Below, piece by piece: positions 1 through 8,258 of a stretch of 64,000 bases of DNA (positions within the stretch are counted from its first letter, which is position 1; the number at the start of each line of letters is the position of its first letter). This stretch comes from Balneolaceae bacterium. GTDB lineage: Bacteria > Bacteroidota > Rhodothermia > Balneolales > Balneolaceae. Location of the stretch: NCBI GenBank assembly GCA_017795005.1, contig CP051242.1:3092119-3156118 (forward strand), given 5' to 3'. Under the pieces are notes generated by a model. It was not told the origin of the DNA. It worked only from the letters and a program-made list of their open reading frames with translations, and did no database searches. The position numbers and the translations under genes were made by a program.

Positions 1-17
1 GAATTCAGTATTTATCG

Positions 18-635
18 CTAACTGCTTTTTGTGTATTTCTTAATAGTCCCCAAAGAAAAACTTAATCGATGGTGTTCAGTAATTCCGAAAGAGTTTAATG
101 CATTTTTATGATGTGGGGTTGGATAACCCACATTGCTTTCCCAGCCAAATTCAGGAAATTCCTCAGCTAATTCTTTCATCAAATTATCTCTGTATACCTT
201 TGCCAAGATTGAAGCGGCTCCAATACTTAACGACTTATCGTCGCCTTTAGTAACACAAGTATAGGGTATTAATGATGCTGAATATTTATTACCATCGACC
301 AATAAATAATCTGGTTTTGCATTTTCAGTCTCAGCACATTTTTGCATTGCAGCTATTGAGGCCCAAAGAATATTAAGTTTGTCGATTTCCTGAATGCTCC
401 CTTCCTGAACTGTCCAAAACAAAGCTTCTTCTTTTATTATAGCAGCAAGCTCTTCTCTTTCTTTTTCGGGAATAGTTTTACTATCTCTTACTCCATCTAT
501 CCCAGAACCTGGTTTAAGTATAACACCAGCAGCTACTACAGGACCTGCAAGACAACCCCTACCAACTTCATCTAGCCCCATTATTCTGTTAAATCCTTCG
601 CTCCATAACTGGTTTTCATATTTCAATCTGTCCAT
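18..635 (-). CDS. rnhB: Ribonuclease HII
   Basis: Cytoplasmic endonuclease that nicks the RNA strand of RNA-DNA hybrids and starts removal of misincorporated ribonucleotides. The 205-residue length is normal for the family. Seen directly: the DEVGRG motif at residues 22-27, the LLVDG strand with D114, the KGDDKS motif (D132) and SILAKVYRD. D22, E23, D114 and D132 fit the four metal-binding carboxylates of known RNase HII enzymes. The C-terminal GYPTPHH and HHRLSFS segments also match the family. It is transcribed divergently from the VWA gene to its right, sharing an AT-rich 78-bp gap. The stop is TAG and only 17 bases of downstream sequence are visible. Confidence 0.97.
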   Translation of the reverse strand: MDRLKYENQLWSEGFNRIMGLDEVGRGCLAGPVVAAGVILKPGSGIDGVRDSKTIPEKEREELAAIIKEEALFWTVQEGSIQEIDKLNILWASIAAMQKCAETENAKPDYLLVDGNKYSASLIPYTCVTKGDDKSLSIGAASILAKVYRDNLMKELAEEFPEFGWESNVGYPTPHHKNALNSFGITEHHRLSFSLGTIKKYTKSS

Positions 636-713
636 AAAAAAATATAGGACTTCCTTTATTCAGAATGGAACTGTTTAGTTAAAACTTATATTCTTTTATG
701 AAACCAATTTCTT

Positions 714-1826
714 ATGAATTTTAAGTATTTCGAATGGGATGAACGTTATAATTCTTCAAAAGGGAAGAATTCATTCGATACATTATGGGACTTATTCCAG
801 CAGCTACTCACAATTGCAAGTGGTGATGTTCAACAATCAATCCGTTGGCTTACCGAGCTTGATAAGGAATACAAAATTACTGACCAGTTTGATGATGACT
901 ATTCGATTGGTGATTTCATCAATGAGCTAAAAGAACGTGGATATATTGATGATGGAGGTCAGAGTGGTCAACTGGAGATGACGAAAAAAGCGGAGCGAAA
1001 CCTTAGAAAAAAATCTCTGGAAGAAGTCTTTAAGAATCTGGAAAAAGGCGGAGTTGGAGATCATAAGACTCAACATTCAGGAAGAGGCTTAGAACGGCAA
1101 CCCGAAACCAGAAGGTGGAATAAGAATGATGATGTAGGGCAAATTGATAGTGTAAATACTATGCTCAACATGTTAAGACATAGTTCATTGGATAGTTTTG
1201 AGTTACAGGAAGATGACCTTCAAGTCTATGAAACTGATCATTATACCTCTGTAGCCACCGTTTTACTGATAGATCTAAGTCATTCTATGATTCTATATGG
1301 AGAAGACCGAATTACTCCGGCTAAGAAAGTGGCTATGGCACTTTCGGAATTAATAATGAATAATTATGCTAAAGATTCTCTTGATATAGTAGCCTTTGGT
1401 AATGAAGCCTGGCAAATATCTGTCGAAGATCTCCCTTACCTGAAAGTTGGTCCCTATCATACAAATACAAAGCAAGGATTGGAAGTAGCTCGACACATCC
1501 TTCAACGACGTAAATATGCTAATAAACAGATTTTTATGATTACTGATGGGAAACCATCGTGTATGATTGAAAATGGAAGATTGTATAAGAATAGCTTTGG
1601 GCTGGACCGAAAGATTGTAAATAAAGTACTTGACGAAGCAGTAAAGTGCCGAAGAGATAAAATCACGATCACTACTTTTATGATTGCCAGCGATCCATAT
1701 CTACAAAGTTTTGTTCGGGAGATGACTGAAGCAAATAAAGGAAAGGCTTATTTTGCATCTTTGGATGACTTAGGAGGGTATATTTTTGAAGATTACATCC
1801 AGAACAGAAAGAAAAATGTGAGATAA
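714..1826 (+). CDS. VWA-domain protein (CoxE/COG4867-like)
   Basis: A 370-residue cytoplasmic protein with no signal peptide. The C-terminal half is a von Willebrand factor A domain: a MIDAS DxSxS motif appears as DLSHSM near residue 187, and an ITDGKPS strand near 277 supplies the later MIDAS aspartate. The N-terminal half is charged and helical with a basic, low-complexity linker around residues 110-135. VWA proteins of this kind usually work with a MoxR-type AAA+ ATPase in metal-ion insertion or complex remodelling. No ATPase is adjacent here; the only MoxR gene in the window is 47 kb away. The substrate is unknown. A terminator follows immediately. Confidence 0.85.
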   Translation: MNFKYFEWDERYNSSKGKNSFDTLWDLFQQLLTIASGDVQQSIRWLTELDKEYKITDQFDDDYSIGDFINELKERGYIDDGGQSGQLEMTKKAERNLRKKSLEEVFKNLEKGGVGDHKTQHSGRGLERQPETRRWNKNDDVGQIDSVNTMLNMLRHSSLDSFELQEDDLQVYETDHYTSVATVLLIDLSHSMILYGEDRITPAKKVAMALSELIMNNYAKDSLDIVAFGNEAWQISVEDLPYLKVGPYHTNTKQGLEVARHILQRRKYANKQIFMITDGKPSCMIENGRLYKNSFGLDRKIVNKVLDEAVKCRRDKITITTFMIASDPYLQSFVREMTEANKGKAYFASLDDLGGYIFEDYIQNRKKNVR

Positions 1827-1857
1827 AAAAAAGCCCAAACATTATTGAATGGGCTTT
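1825..1857 (-). terminator. Bidirectional rho-independent terminator
   Basis: Stem AAAGCCCA (1830-1837) pairs with TGGGCTTT (1850-1857) around a 12-nt loop. Read on the minus strand it is followed by a run of eight T, so it is strongest for the skp/bamA operon. On the plus strand it also closes the VWA gene but with only a short T tract. Confidence 0.85.
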
Positions 1858-1876
1858 AAAATAGAGTTAAATCTAT

Positions 1877-2458
1877 TTAGAACATTCCAAGTTCATCCAT
1901 TACTGCCTGAGTAATATCATACTTAGATTGAAAGTCATCTGAAGCATAAAGAATAACTAAGTCTCCAGTACTAGTAGTAGTGTTAAGTACATAACCAAGC
2001 CCCATTCTTTCAGCTACCGTATCAATTGCATTACCAATTTGTTCGAGAAGTGGTCCCAACAATTCATTTCTTTTTGCCTGAAGTTCTTGCTCAGCAGTTT
2101 GTTGAGCCTGAAGTAAATCATTTTGAAGTTGTCCCAAACGCTGTTCTTCCTGTGCCTGAGCTTCAGCAGAAATCACCCCAACTTTTTGTTGATAAGCAGT
2201 AACTTCTGCTTGAAAAGCCTGCTCCTTTTGATTTAACTCTTGTTGTTTACGAGCAGTAAAATTCTGTAGCCGTTGTTGCACTGCCTTCATTTCCGGCATA
2301 TTTTGTAGAATAGCTTGCGGGCTAACGTATCCAATCTTTAATTCTTCGCTCTGAGCCTGTGCTATGCCTTGTACTCCAAGAAGAATAAGAGCTGTGATGA
2401 AAAGTGTATTTATTCGTTGTATCATTTTTTTATTCATGTAGTGTTTTTTCAATTTCAT
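1877..2458 (-). CDS. OmpH/Skp-family periplasmic chaperone, copy 3
   Basis: Predicted periplasmic chaperone that holds unfolded outer-membrane proteins on their way to the Bam complex. The 193-residue protein has an N-terminal signal segment (LFITALILLGVQGIAQAQ), then the family's beta strand KIGYVSPQAILQNMPE, a long glutamine-rich coiled coil (about residues 65-135), and a C-terminal strand (LGYVLNTTT). The start codon overlaps the stop of the upstream copy by one base, so translation is probably coupled. It is the last of three tandem copies after bamA and is unusually Q-rich. An internal methionine at residue 8 is an alternative start. Confidence 0.9.
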   Translation of the reverse strand: MKLKKHYMNKKMIQRINTLFITALILLGVQGIAQAQSEELKIGYVSPQAILQNMPEMKAVQQRLQNFTARKQQELNQKEQAFQAEVTAYQQKVGVISAEAQAQEEQRLGQLQNDLLQAQQTAEQELQAKRNELLGPLLEQIGNAIDTVAERMGLGYVLNTTTSTGDLVILYASDDFQSKYDITQAVMDELGMF

Positions 2459-2976
2459 TATTCCGCCTGAAGGATATCAATAACCCGTTGGGTAATATTT
2501 AATCTTCCCTCGCTCGAGTAAAAAATTATTGCGTCCCCGTAAGAGGTTGTTTCATTCAAAACCAGATCCAATTCCATTTCTGTTGCAATTGATTTGATTG
2601 CTTCATCCATTTTATCAAGAATAGGAGACATCATTTGTAGACGCTTTTGCTGAATTTCATTTAGATAGGTTTCCCTTTCTTGTTCAAGTTGATCATTACG
2701 ATCAAGCAATTCCTGCTCTTTAGCTGCACGTGCTTCCGCAGAGAGAACTGCCACACCTTCTTCATAAGTAGCAAGATCCTGCTGCAGTTGGCTGAATTTA
2801 GCACTCAGATCTGCATCTCTCGTTTCTGCGAGCTTTTGAATCTCTTGCTCAATGATGGCTACTTCTTCCAAATTAGCCAACACTTGTCCCGGATTCATAT
2901 AACCGATTTTAATCTGTGCATTGGCAGATAAGCTAACAAAAACAGCCGCTAATACTGCAATGTAATACTTCTTCAT
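2458..2976 (-). CDS. OmpH/Skp-family periplasmic chaperone, copy 2
   Basis: A 172-residue Skp-like protein with a clean signal peptide ending SLSANAQ. Mature sequence begins KIGYMNPGQVLANLEE, the same strand seen in the neighbouring copies, followed by a helical hairpin rich in E, Q and K and a C-terminal LDLVLNETTSYGDAII strand. It probably chaperones outer-membrane proteins for BamA, which is encoded two genes upstream. Copies 2 and 3 share the NETTS/NTTTS-type ending and are more like each other than like copy 1, suggesting a recent duplication. The 46-bp gap to copy 1 holds no clear promoter. Confidence 0.92.
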   Translation of the reverse strand: MKKYYIAVLAAVFVSLSANAQIKIGYMNPGQVLANLEEVAIIEQEIQKLAETRDADLSAKFSQLQQDLATYEEGVAVLSAEARAAKEQELLDRNDQLEQERETYLNEIQQKRLQMMSPILDKMDEAIKSIATEMELDLVLNETTSYGDAIIFYSSEGRLNITQRVIDILQAE

Positions 2977-3022
2977 GTGTTTTCTGGTTTTGCGGAAATT
3001 ACCGCTTATTAGTTTAAATTAC

Positions 3023-3553
3023 TTATTCTACTTCAATTCCGAGTTCTAATAAAATAGCCTCGTTTAAGTTCCATTCTCCACGGGCATATACCATATAAAT
3101 GTCGCCGGAGCGATCGAACACGAAATCAAATCCCTGTTTTTGCGCTACTGTTCGTAACGCTGTAAATATTTGCCTCTGAATTGGCTCCAACAAATCCCTT
3201 TGATTTTGAAAATATTCTCCTTCCGGACCAAACTTCTGATTTAAGAACGTATCCCGAGCCTGTTTCTTTTGTCTTATTTCATTTCTTTTTTGCTCGCGAA
3301 TTTCGTCTGTATATAAAATTTCTTTTGCTTTATAATCTTCTTCTAGTGCTTCTATTTCAGCATCTAATTCATCTAACTCCTGCTGCCACCCATCACTTAA
3401 CAACTGAAGCCTTTGTTCTATCCCATTGTACTCAGGAATTTGTGCAAGAATAACTTCAGATTCGAAATAACCAATTTTTTGATCCTGACTAAAAACCTGT
3501 TGAATAAACAGTGAACTAAATAAAATGGTTGATAGAAAAATTATTTTCTTCAT
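3023..3553 (-). CDS. OmpH/Skp-family periplasmic chaperone, copy 1
   Basis: A 176-residue Skp-like protein. The signal peptide ends FIQQVFSQ and the mature protein starts DQKIGYFESEVILAQIPEY. The middle is a charged coiled coil (residues 50-110) and the end is GFDFVFDRSGDIYMVYARGEWNLNEAIL, a variant of the family's closing strand. Its start codon overlaps the bamA stop by one base, so it is likely translationally coupled to bamA. Of the three copies this one is the most divergent and the best placed to be the original partner of BamA. Confidence 0.92.
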   Translation of the reverse strand: MKKIIFLSTILFSSLFIQQVFSQDQKIGYFESEVILAQIPEYNGIEQRLQLLSDGWQQELDELDAEIEALEEDYKAKEILYTDEIREQKRNEIRQKKQARDTFLNQKFGPEGEYFQNQRDLLEPIQRQIFTALRTVAQKQGFDFVFDRSGDIYMVYARGEWNLNEAILLELGIEVE

Positions 3554-6039
3554 TAAAATGGCGCTCCTATGTTAAATAAGAATTCCCAATTACCAGGTAA
3601 TACACTGGTTCCCTCAACTCCATCTAATCGGTAACCATAGCTTAAATCAACAAGACCAAGTACCGGTAAAAATAAACGCGTTCCAAATCCAACAGATCTC
3701 TTTAAGTTAAATGGATCGAAGTCATTAAATTCAGCATATGAATTACCTGCATCAAAGAAAACGTAAGGAATCAATTGTAATTGTTCTGAACTTACAGCAG
3801 GATATCTAAGCTCCATGGAATATTTGGCATAAATACGTCCCCCAACTTGTCTGCCATCTTCAACAGGGGCAATACTTTCACCTATTCCGCCGGGATAACC
3901 ACGTAAATCTACGTTGTCATATAAAAAACTTTGACGTTGTTGAAGCTGTGTACCACCAACCAGGAACTTTTGAAAATTACTACGTTTATCAGAGGTAAGG
4001 TATCCGATAAAACCATAATCAGCCTGACTGGTTAAAACCAGTTTATCAACAATTGGCACGTGGTGCTGAAAGTTTGTTTTTATCTTATAGAATTCTGAGA
4101 AACCAGGAAGTGGTGGAGCAATTTCTCCGGATAATGTGAATTTTGAACCACTATTAGGAGATATGAAATTGTCCAGTGAATTTCTTTCCAGTATCTGACT
4201 TATCGAAATAAGACTTGAAGTTCCTTCTGCCAGAAAAGAAGCAGAACCAACTACATCATATAACTGATAGCGGAGTACCGATCTTGTAGAAAAATAATCA
4301 TCAGGCCATTTCAATCTTTTTCCAAGAGACACACTCGCAGAGAACAACCTGTTACGCTCGTCAAAACCCCTGTATCGGATAAAGTTGTACGAAAGGTTTA
4401 CTCCAAGTGATGTTGGCTTACCATTTAACCATGGCTCTACAAATCCAAAACTATAACTTTGATATCCCGTTCCGGTTACCTGAACACCTAACGATAGCGT
4501 TTGCCCGTCACCGGAAGGAAACGGAGTAAAATCACCCTCAACAGCCCTCTTTAGAGAAAAGTTATTGAAATTAAGTCTTGCCGATATGATTGCTCCAATA
4601 GTTTGCCCTCCATAGCCACCTGAAAACTCAAAGTTACTTGTACTTTGAGATTCATCCAATACGTAAGTAACATCAACTTCTTTTGTTTGTGGAAATGGAA
4701 TTACATCAGGAGTAATATTCTGAGGATCAAAATATCCAAGAGTACTCAATTCCCGAATTGAACGAACGATAGCATCTCTACTATAAGTGTTACCAGGAAT
4801 AGTTCTGAGTGTCCTTCTTACTACATCATCATGTGTATTTGTATTACCCGTAAAAGATACTCTGCGAATTGTAGCAATTTCATCTTCATATAAATCAAAA
4901 TGGATATCTAAAGAATCTTCCCCAACTTTGGTAATAGTTGGAATAGCCTGGAAGAATAGGTAGCCTATATTCTGATATAAACTGTTTATATCGGTTGAGT
5001 TTTTATTGAAGTTTACATTTTCTTCGTATTTCCCCTCATTAAATACATCCCCTTTTTCAAAGCCAAGAGACTCTGATAACTGCTCGTCTGTATAAACAGT
5101 ATTACCATCCCAGGTTATGTTGCGAATCTTATACTGTGGCCCTTCTTCAATATTTACCCTAACTTTAATACCATTTTTATCCCCGTCATAATCAAACACC
5201 CAAACCGAATCTGATACAATTCTTACATCACTGTATCCATTGTTCCTGTAAAAAGTAAGAACTTTCTCTTTGCCTTCTTCAAAGTCTTCCTCTTTGAATG
5301 TTTTCTTACCGAGAAACTTCCACCAAGCATCTTCCTTAAGAGGTTTTATTTTTTTTCTAAGTTTTCTCTCAGAAAAAGAATCAGCACCTCTAAACTGAAT
5401 ATCTTTTACTTCTAGTTTCTTTCCTCTCTTTACTTCAAATACTAAAATTGATCTGTTTTCTACTTCTGATGGTCTTCTACTGGTTTCTATCTCTGTAAAC
5501 CAAAGTCCTTTTTCTTTATAAAATTTGTCTATAGTTTTTTTAGCCTGGGCGATATTCGCATCCGTAATTGCTGTTCCTGCTAATAATCTGATTTGATCTC
5601 TGAGATCTCTTCGTTCTGATCTCTTAACCCCTTTAATCTCATACTTAAGCATTCTTGGTTGCTCTGTAACTTCAATTACCAAGCTTATTGTGGTAGTTGT
5701 TTTCGAAGCAATAAAGACTTTTACATCAGAAAAAAGCCCTACCCGGTAAAGTCTTTTAATTGCGTCGGGGATGTCATCGCCGGGGAAATTTATGGTAGAC
5801 CCTGGCGAAAGCGAACTGGCGTTTGCAATAAACTGATCTCTTGTGAATTCATTTCCTCGAATTTCAAGATTTGAAATGGTGTATTCCTGAGGAATTTCCA
5901 ACGTGGGATCGGTAATCTGGAAATCCTGTGCTTTTATTTCTTCGAGTAAGATGCCTGATCCAAGTATAAGTAATAAGGTAAGTAAAATTCGTTTCGACAA
6001 AGTGAACACGCTTGATTTAGCCAGTGATAGATTTTTCAT
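3553..6039 (-). CDS. bamA: Outer membrane protein assembly factor BamA
   Basis: Omp85-family pore that folds and inserts beta-barrel proteins into the outer membrane. The 828-residue length is typical. After a signal segment (ILLTLLLILGSGILLEE) come about five POTRA repeats (residues 50-460, e.g. ISNLEIRGNEF, VKDIQFRGADSF, IRNITWDGNTVY, IRRVSFTGNTNT), then a 16-strand barrel. The barrel includes the family's lid-loop motif as DLRGYPGGIG and ends WEFLFNIGAPF, with a terminal aromatic typical of barrel proteins. It overlaps uppS by 4 bp and copy 1 of skp by 1 bp, so this is a tight operon for lipid-carrier synthesis and outer-membrane assembly. Confidence 0.97.
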   Translation of the reverse strand: MKNLSLAKSSVFTLSKRILLTLLLILGSGILLEEIKAQDFQITDPTLEIPQEYTISNLEIRGNEFTRDQFIANASSLSPGSTINFPGDDIPDAIKRLYRVGLFSDVKVFIASKTTTTISLVIEVTEQPRMLKYEIKGVKRSERRDLRDQIRLLAGTAITDANIAQAKKTIDKFYKEKGLWFTEIETSRRPSEVENRSILVFEVKRGKKLEVKDIQFRGADSFSERKLRKKIKPLKEDAWWKFLGKKTFKEEDFEEGKEKVLTFYRNNGYSDVRIVSDSVWVFDYDGDKNGIKVRVNIEEGPQYKIRNITWDGNTVYTDEQLSESLGFEKGDVFNEGKYEENVNFNKNSTDINSLYQNIGYLFFQAIPTITKVGEDSLDIHFDLYEDEIATIRRVSFTGNTNTHDDVVRRTLRTIPGNTYSRDAIVRSIRELSTLGYFDPQNITPDVIPFPQTKEVDVTYVLDESQSTSNFEFSGGYGGQTIGAIISARLNFNNFSLKRAVEGDFTPFPSGDGQTLSLGVQVTGTGYQSYSFGFVEPWLNGKPTSLGVNLSYNFIRYRGFDERNRLFSASVSLGKRLKWPDDYFSTRSVLRYQLYDVVGSASFLAEGTSSLISISQILERNSLDNFISPNSGSKFTLSGEIAPPLPGFSEFYKIKTNFQHHVPIVDKLVLTSQADYGFIGYLTSDKRSNFQKFLVGGTQLQQRQSFLYDNVDLRGYPGGIGESIAPVEDGRQVGGRIYAKYSMELRYPAVSSEQLQLIPYVFFDAGNSYAEFNDFDPFNLKRSVGFGTRLFLPVLGLVDLSYGYRLDGVEGTSVLPGNWEFLFNIGAPF

Positions 6040-6881
6040 TTTTTAAGTAAACGGGAGGAGTCGCCCTTTTCGTCTTTTTTCAATTCAATTTTTCCGAATC
6101 TTCTGTCCCGTTTTTGATAGGATGTGATTGCTTCATAGAGTTCATTACGTCGAAAATCAGGCCAATATTGTTGAGTAATGTATAATTCTGAATATGCGAG
6201 CTGCCAAAGAAGAAAATTACTAATTCTGTACTCACCGCTTGTTCTGATTATTAAATCAGGATCAGGAATATTTGCAGTAGAGAGATGATCACTAATCATT
6301 TGATCATTAATCAATTCAGGGTCCAAACGCCCTTCTTTAACATGATTGGCGATCTTTTTTACAGCCTGAGTGATATCCCATCGCCCGGAATAACTTAAAG
6401 CGAGGCAAAGCTGTAGTCTTGTATTATCTTTGGTAAGCTCAATAGCTTCCTGGAGTTGTTGCTGGCAGTCCTGTGGAAACCGGTCCATCTGGCCAATGGT
6501 AGCTAATTGGATATTATTTTCATGCAGATTATCTGCTTCTTTCCTTAATGAAGAAACAAGAAGTCTCATTAACCCTCTTACTTCTGCAGAAGGTCTGCCC
6601 CAATTCTCGGTTGAGAAAGCGTAAAGAGTGAGGTATTGTACTCCTAATTGTGCACATGCTTCAGTGATATCACGGACCGAATCAACGCCCACTTTATGAC
6701 CATGTAACCGAATACTCCCCTTACTTTTGGCCCAACGTCCATTCCCATCCATTATAATGGCTATATGCTCAGGAATTTCCCCATTTTCTTTAAGCAGAAG
6801 TTGGGTTTCCTTGTCTTTTGCAGTCTGGGTTGTATTTGTAAGCGTAAGCTCTTTCAAAAGGGAATTTTGGCTGATTTTCAA
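6036..6881 (-). CDS. uppS: Polyprenyl (undecaprenyl) diphosphate synthase
   Basis: Cis-prenyltransferase that adds isopentenyl units to farnesyl diphosphate to make the C55 carrier for peptidoglycan and polysaccharide. Visible motifs are IMDGNGRWA (catalytic D45), the YAFSTENWGRP loop, and the C-terminal RTSGEYRISNFLLWQ and ELYIT segments that bind isopentenyl diphosphate. At 281 residues it is about 30 longer than usual because of a polar N-terminal extension before PEHIAIIMDGN; no internal ATG would remove it. It overlaps bamA by 4 bp. The partner recycling enzyme uppP is encoded about 41 kb away in this window. Confidence 0.96.
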   Translation of the reverse strand: MKISQNSLLKELTLTNTTQTAKDKETQLLLKENGEIPEHIAIIMDGNGRWAKSKGSIRLHGHKVGVDSVRDITEACAQLGVQYLTLYAFSTENWGRPSAEVRGLMRLLVSSLRKEADNLHENNIQLATIGQMDRFPQDCQQQLQEAIELTKDNTRLQLCLALSYSGRWDITQAVKKIANHVKEGRLDPELINDQMISDHLSTANIPDPDLIIRTSGEYRISNFLLWQLAYSELYITQQYWPDFRRNELYEAITSYQKRDRRFGKIELKKDEKGDSSRLLKK

Positions 6882-6928
6882 GCTCCCAAAATTAGAGCTT
6901 TATGCTTCCTTAATCAAGGAAATTATGC

Positions 6929-7402
6929 TTATTTCGAAGATAGATTTCTTTTGATATTTATCATTTCAAGTAATGCTAAAGCAGCTTCTCCACCTTTATT
7001 CCCTTTTTCACCGGCACGATCTAAAGCCTGTTTAACATCATCGGTGGTTAATACGCCAAAAGCAACCGGCTTTTGGTACTTTAAATTTAATTCAAGCACT
7101 CCCTGAGTTACTGCATCACATACATATTCAAAGTGAGGGGTTCCTCCTCGTATTACCACTCCCAGTGCAATTACACCTTCTACTTCACTATGCTCAAGGA
7201 TGTGTTGTGCAGAAAGCGGTATTTCAAAGGAACCAGGACATCGAACCACAAGAATCTCTTCCTCTTTTATTCCATTACCTTTAAGAGCATTAAGTGCTCC
7301 ATTCAACATTTTTTCGGTAATACTGGAATTCCATCTTGAAACCACAATTCCGATTTTTGCTCCACTTACTTCTGTTTTTTCGTCAACTATTTCAATACTC
7401 AT
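6929..7402 (-). CDS. ribH: 6,7-dimethyl-8-ribityllumazine synthase
   Basis: Riboflavin pathway enzyme condensing 5-amino-6-ribitylaminouracil with 3,4-dihydroxy-2-butanone 4-phosphate. The 157-residue length fits. Visible family features are IGIVVSRWNSSIT near the N terminus, VVRCPGSFEIPL, and GVVIRGGTPHFEYV, which carries the catalytic histidine in the loop. FGVLTTDD and AGEKGNKGGEAA close the active site. It lies one base after the PHP gene stop and 47 bp before uppS, so it sits within the same minus-strand run. No FMN riboswitch is seen upstream; the other rib genes are not in the window. Confidence 0.96.
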   Translation of the reverse strand: MSIEIVDEKTEVSGAKIGIVVSRWNSSITEKMLNGALNALKGNGIKEEEILVVRCPGSFEIPLSAQHILEHSEVEGVIALGVVIRGGTPHFEYVCDAVTQGVLELNLKYQKPVAFGVLTTDDVKQALDRAGEKGNKGGEAALALLEMINIKRNLSSK

Positions 7403-7403
7403 C

Positions 7404-8258
7404 TTATTTCTTCAATTCTACCACATTCTTTCTTTGATCTGTCATTCGCTTCATCTTCTCAACATGCTTTGAAGCAACACAAACAACTCCAAGATGGCGC
7501 GATGCCATTTCTTTTCCTCCATGATAGTCACTTCCACCCGTAAGTAGCAATGACTGATCTTCTACAATCTTTGTGTACTTCTTTTGTAGTTCAAAATTAT
7601 GACTTGGATGGATACATTCAATCCCATCTATCCCTGCTTCAATAAATTCAATTATTTCTTCTGCAGTATAATGCTTAGCGGGATGAGCCAAAACAGTAGC
7701 TCCTCCTATATTTCTAACAGTTTCTATTACTTCTTTGTAATCAGGATATGAATTATCAATTTCACCAAGCCTTTCTGTACTTAAATACCGAACAAATGCA
7801 TCACTATGATTACGGGCATAACCTTTACTTACCAGTACTTTTGCTACATGAGGCCGACCAATATTTGCGCCGTTTGCCTGCGCCCATACTTCGTCATAGT
7901 CTACTTCGAGGCCATTCTCATTAAGTGTTCCAATTATCCCTTTAATTCTATCTCTCCTTGCAATTCGCTGAGATAACAAAAAATCGGCAAAATATTGTGT
8001 TGTGACATCAAAATAGTATGCAAGAATATGTACTTCCTTATTCTTAAATGAACATGTTATTTCAACACCCGGGATGAGTTCAATTCCAAGTTCATTTGCC
8101 TTATCTATAGCCTGAAAGTATCCTTCAAAACTATCATGATCGGTTATGGATAAAGCTGAAAGCTTTTTTTCATGAGCAATTTCAACCGCTTCTTCAGGAA
8201 GTAATCGTCCATCAGAACATGTTGTATGAATATGAAGATCAGCTTTTAGAAGCATCAA
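7404..8258 (-). CDS. PHP-domain phosphoesterase (RNase AM/YciV-like)
   Basis: A 284-residue cytoplasmic metal-dependent phosphoesterase. The PHP fold is marked by KADLHIHTTCSDG (HxH at residues 9-11), SITDHDSFEGY, GVEITC, GRPHVAK, VLAHPAKH and the C-terminal GGSDYHGG. These supply the trinuclear metal site. Relatives include YciV/RNase AM, which matures 5' ends of RNAs and trims oligoribonucleotides, and phosphoribosyl 1,2-cyclic phosphate hydrolases; the sequence alone does not separate these. It overlaps the S41 peptidase by 4 bp and is followed directly by ribH. The first codons read MML, so either of two adjacent ATGs could be used. Confidence 0.88.
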   Translation of the reverse strand: MMLLKADLHIHTTCSDGRLLPEEAVEIAHEKKLSALSITDHDSFEGYFQAIDKANELGIELIPGVEITCSFKNKEVHILAYYFDVTTQYFADFLLSQRIARRDRIKGIIGTLNENGLEVDYDEVWAQANGANIGRPHVAKVLVSKGYARNHSDAFVRYLSTERLGEIDNSYPDYKEVIETVRNIGGATVLAHPAKHYTAEEIIEFIEAGIDGIECIHPSHNFELQKKYTKIVEDQSLLLTGGSDYHGGKEMASRHLGVVCVASKHVEKMKRMTDQRKNVVELKK

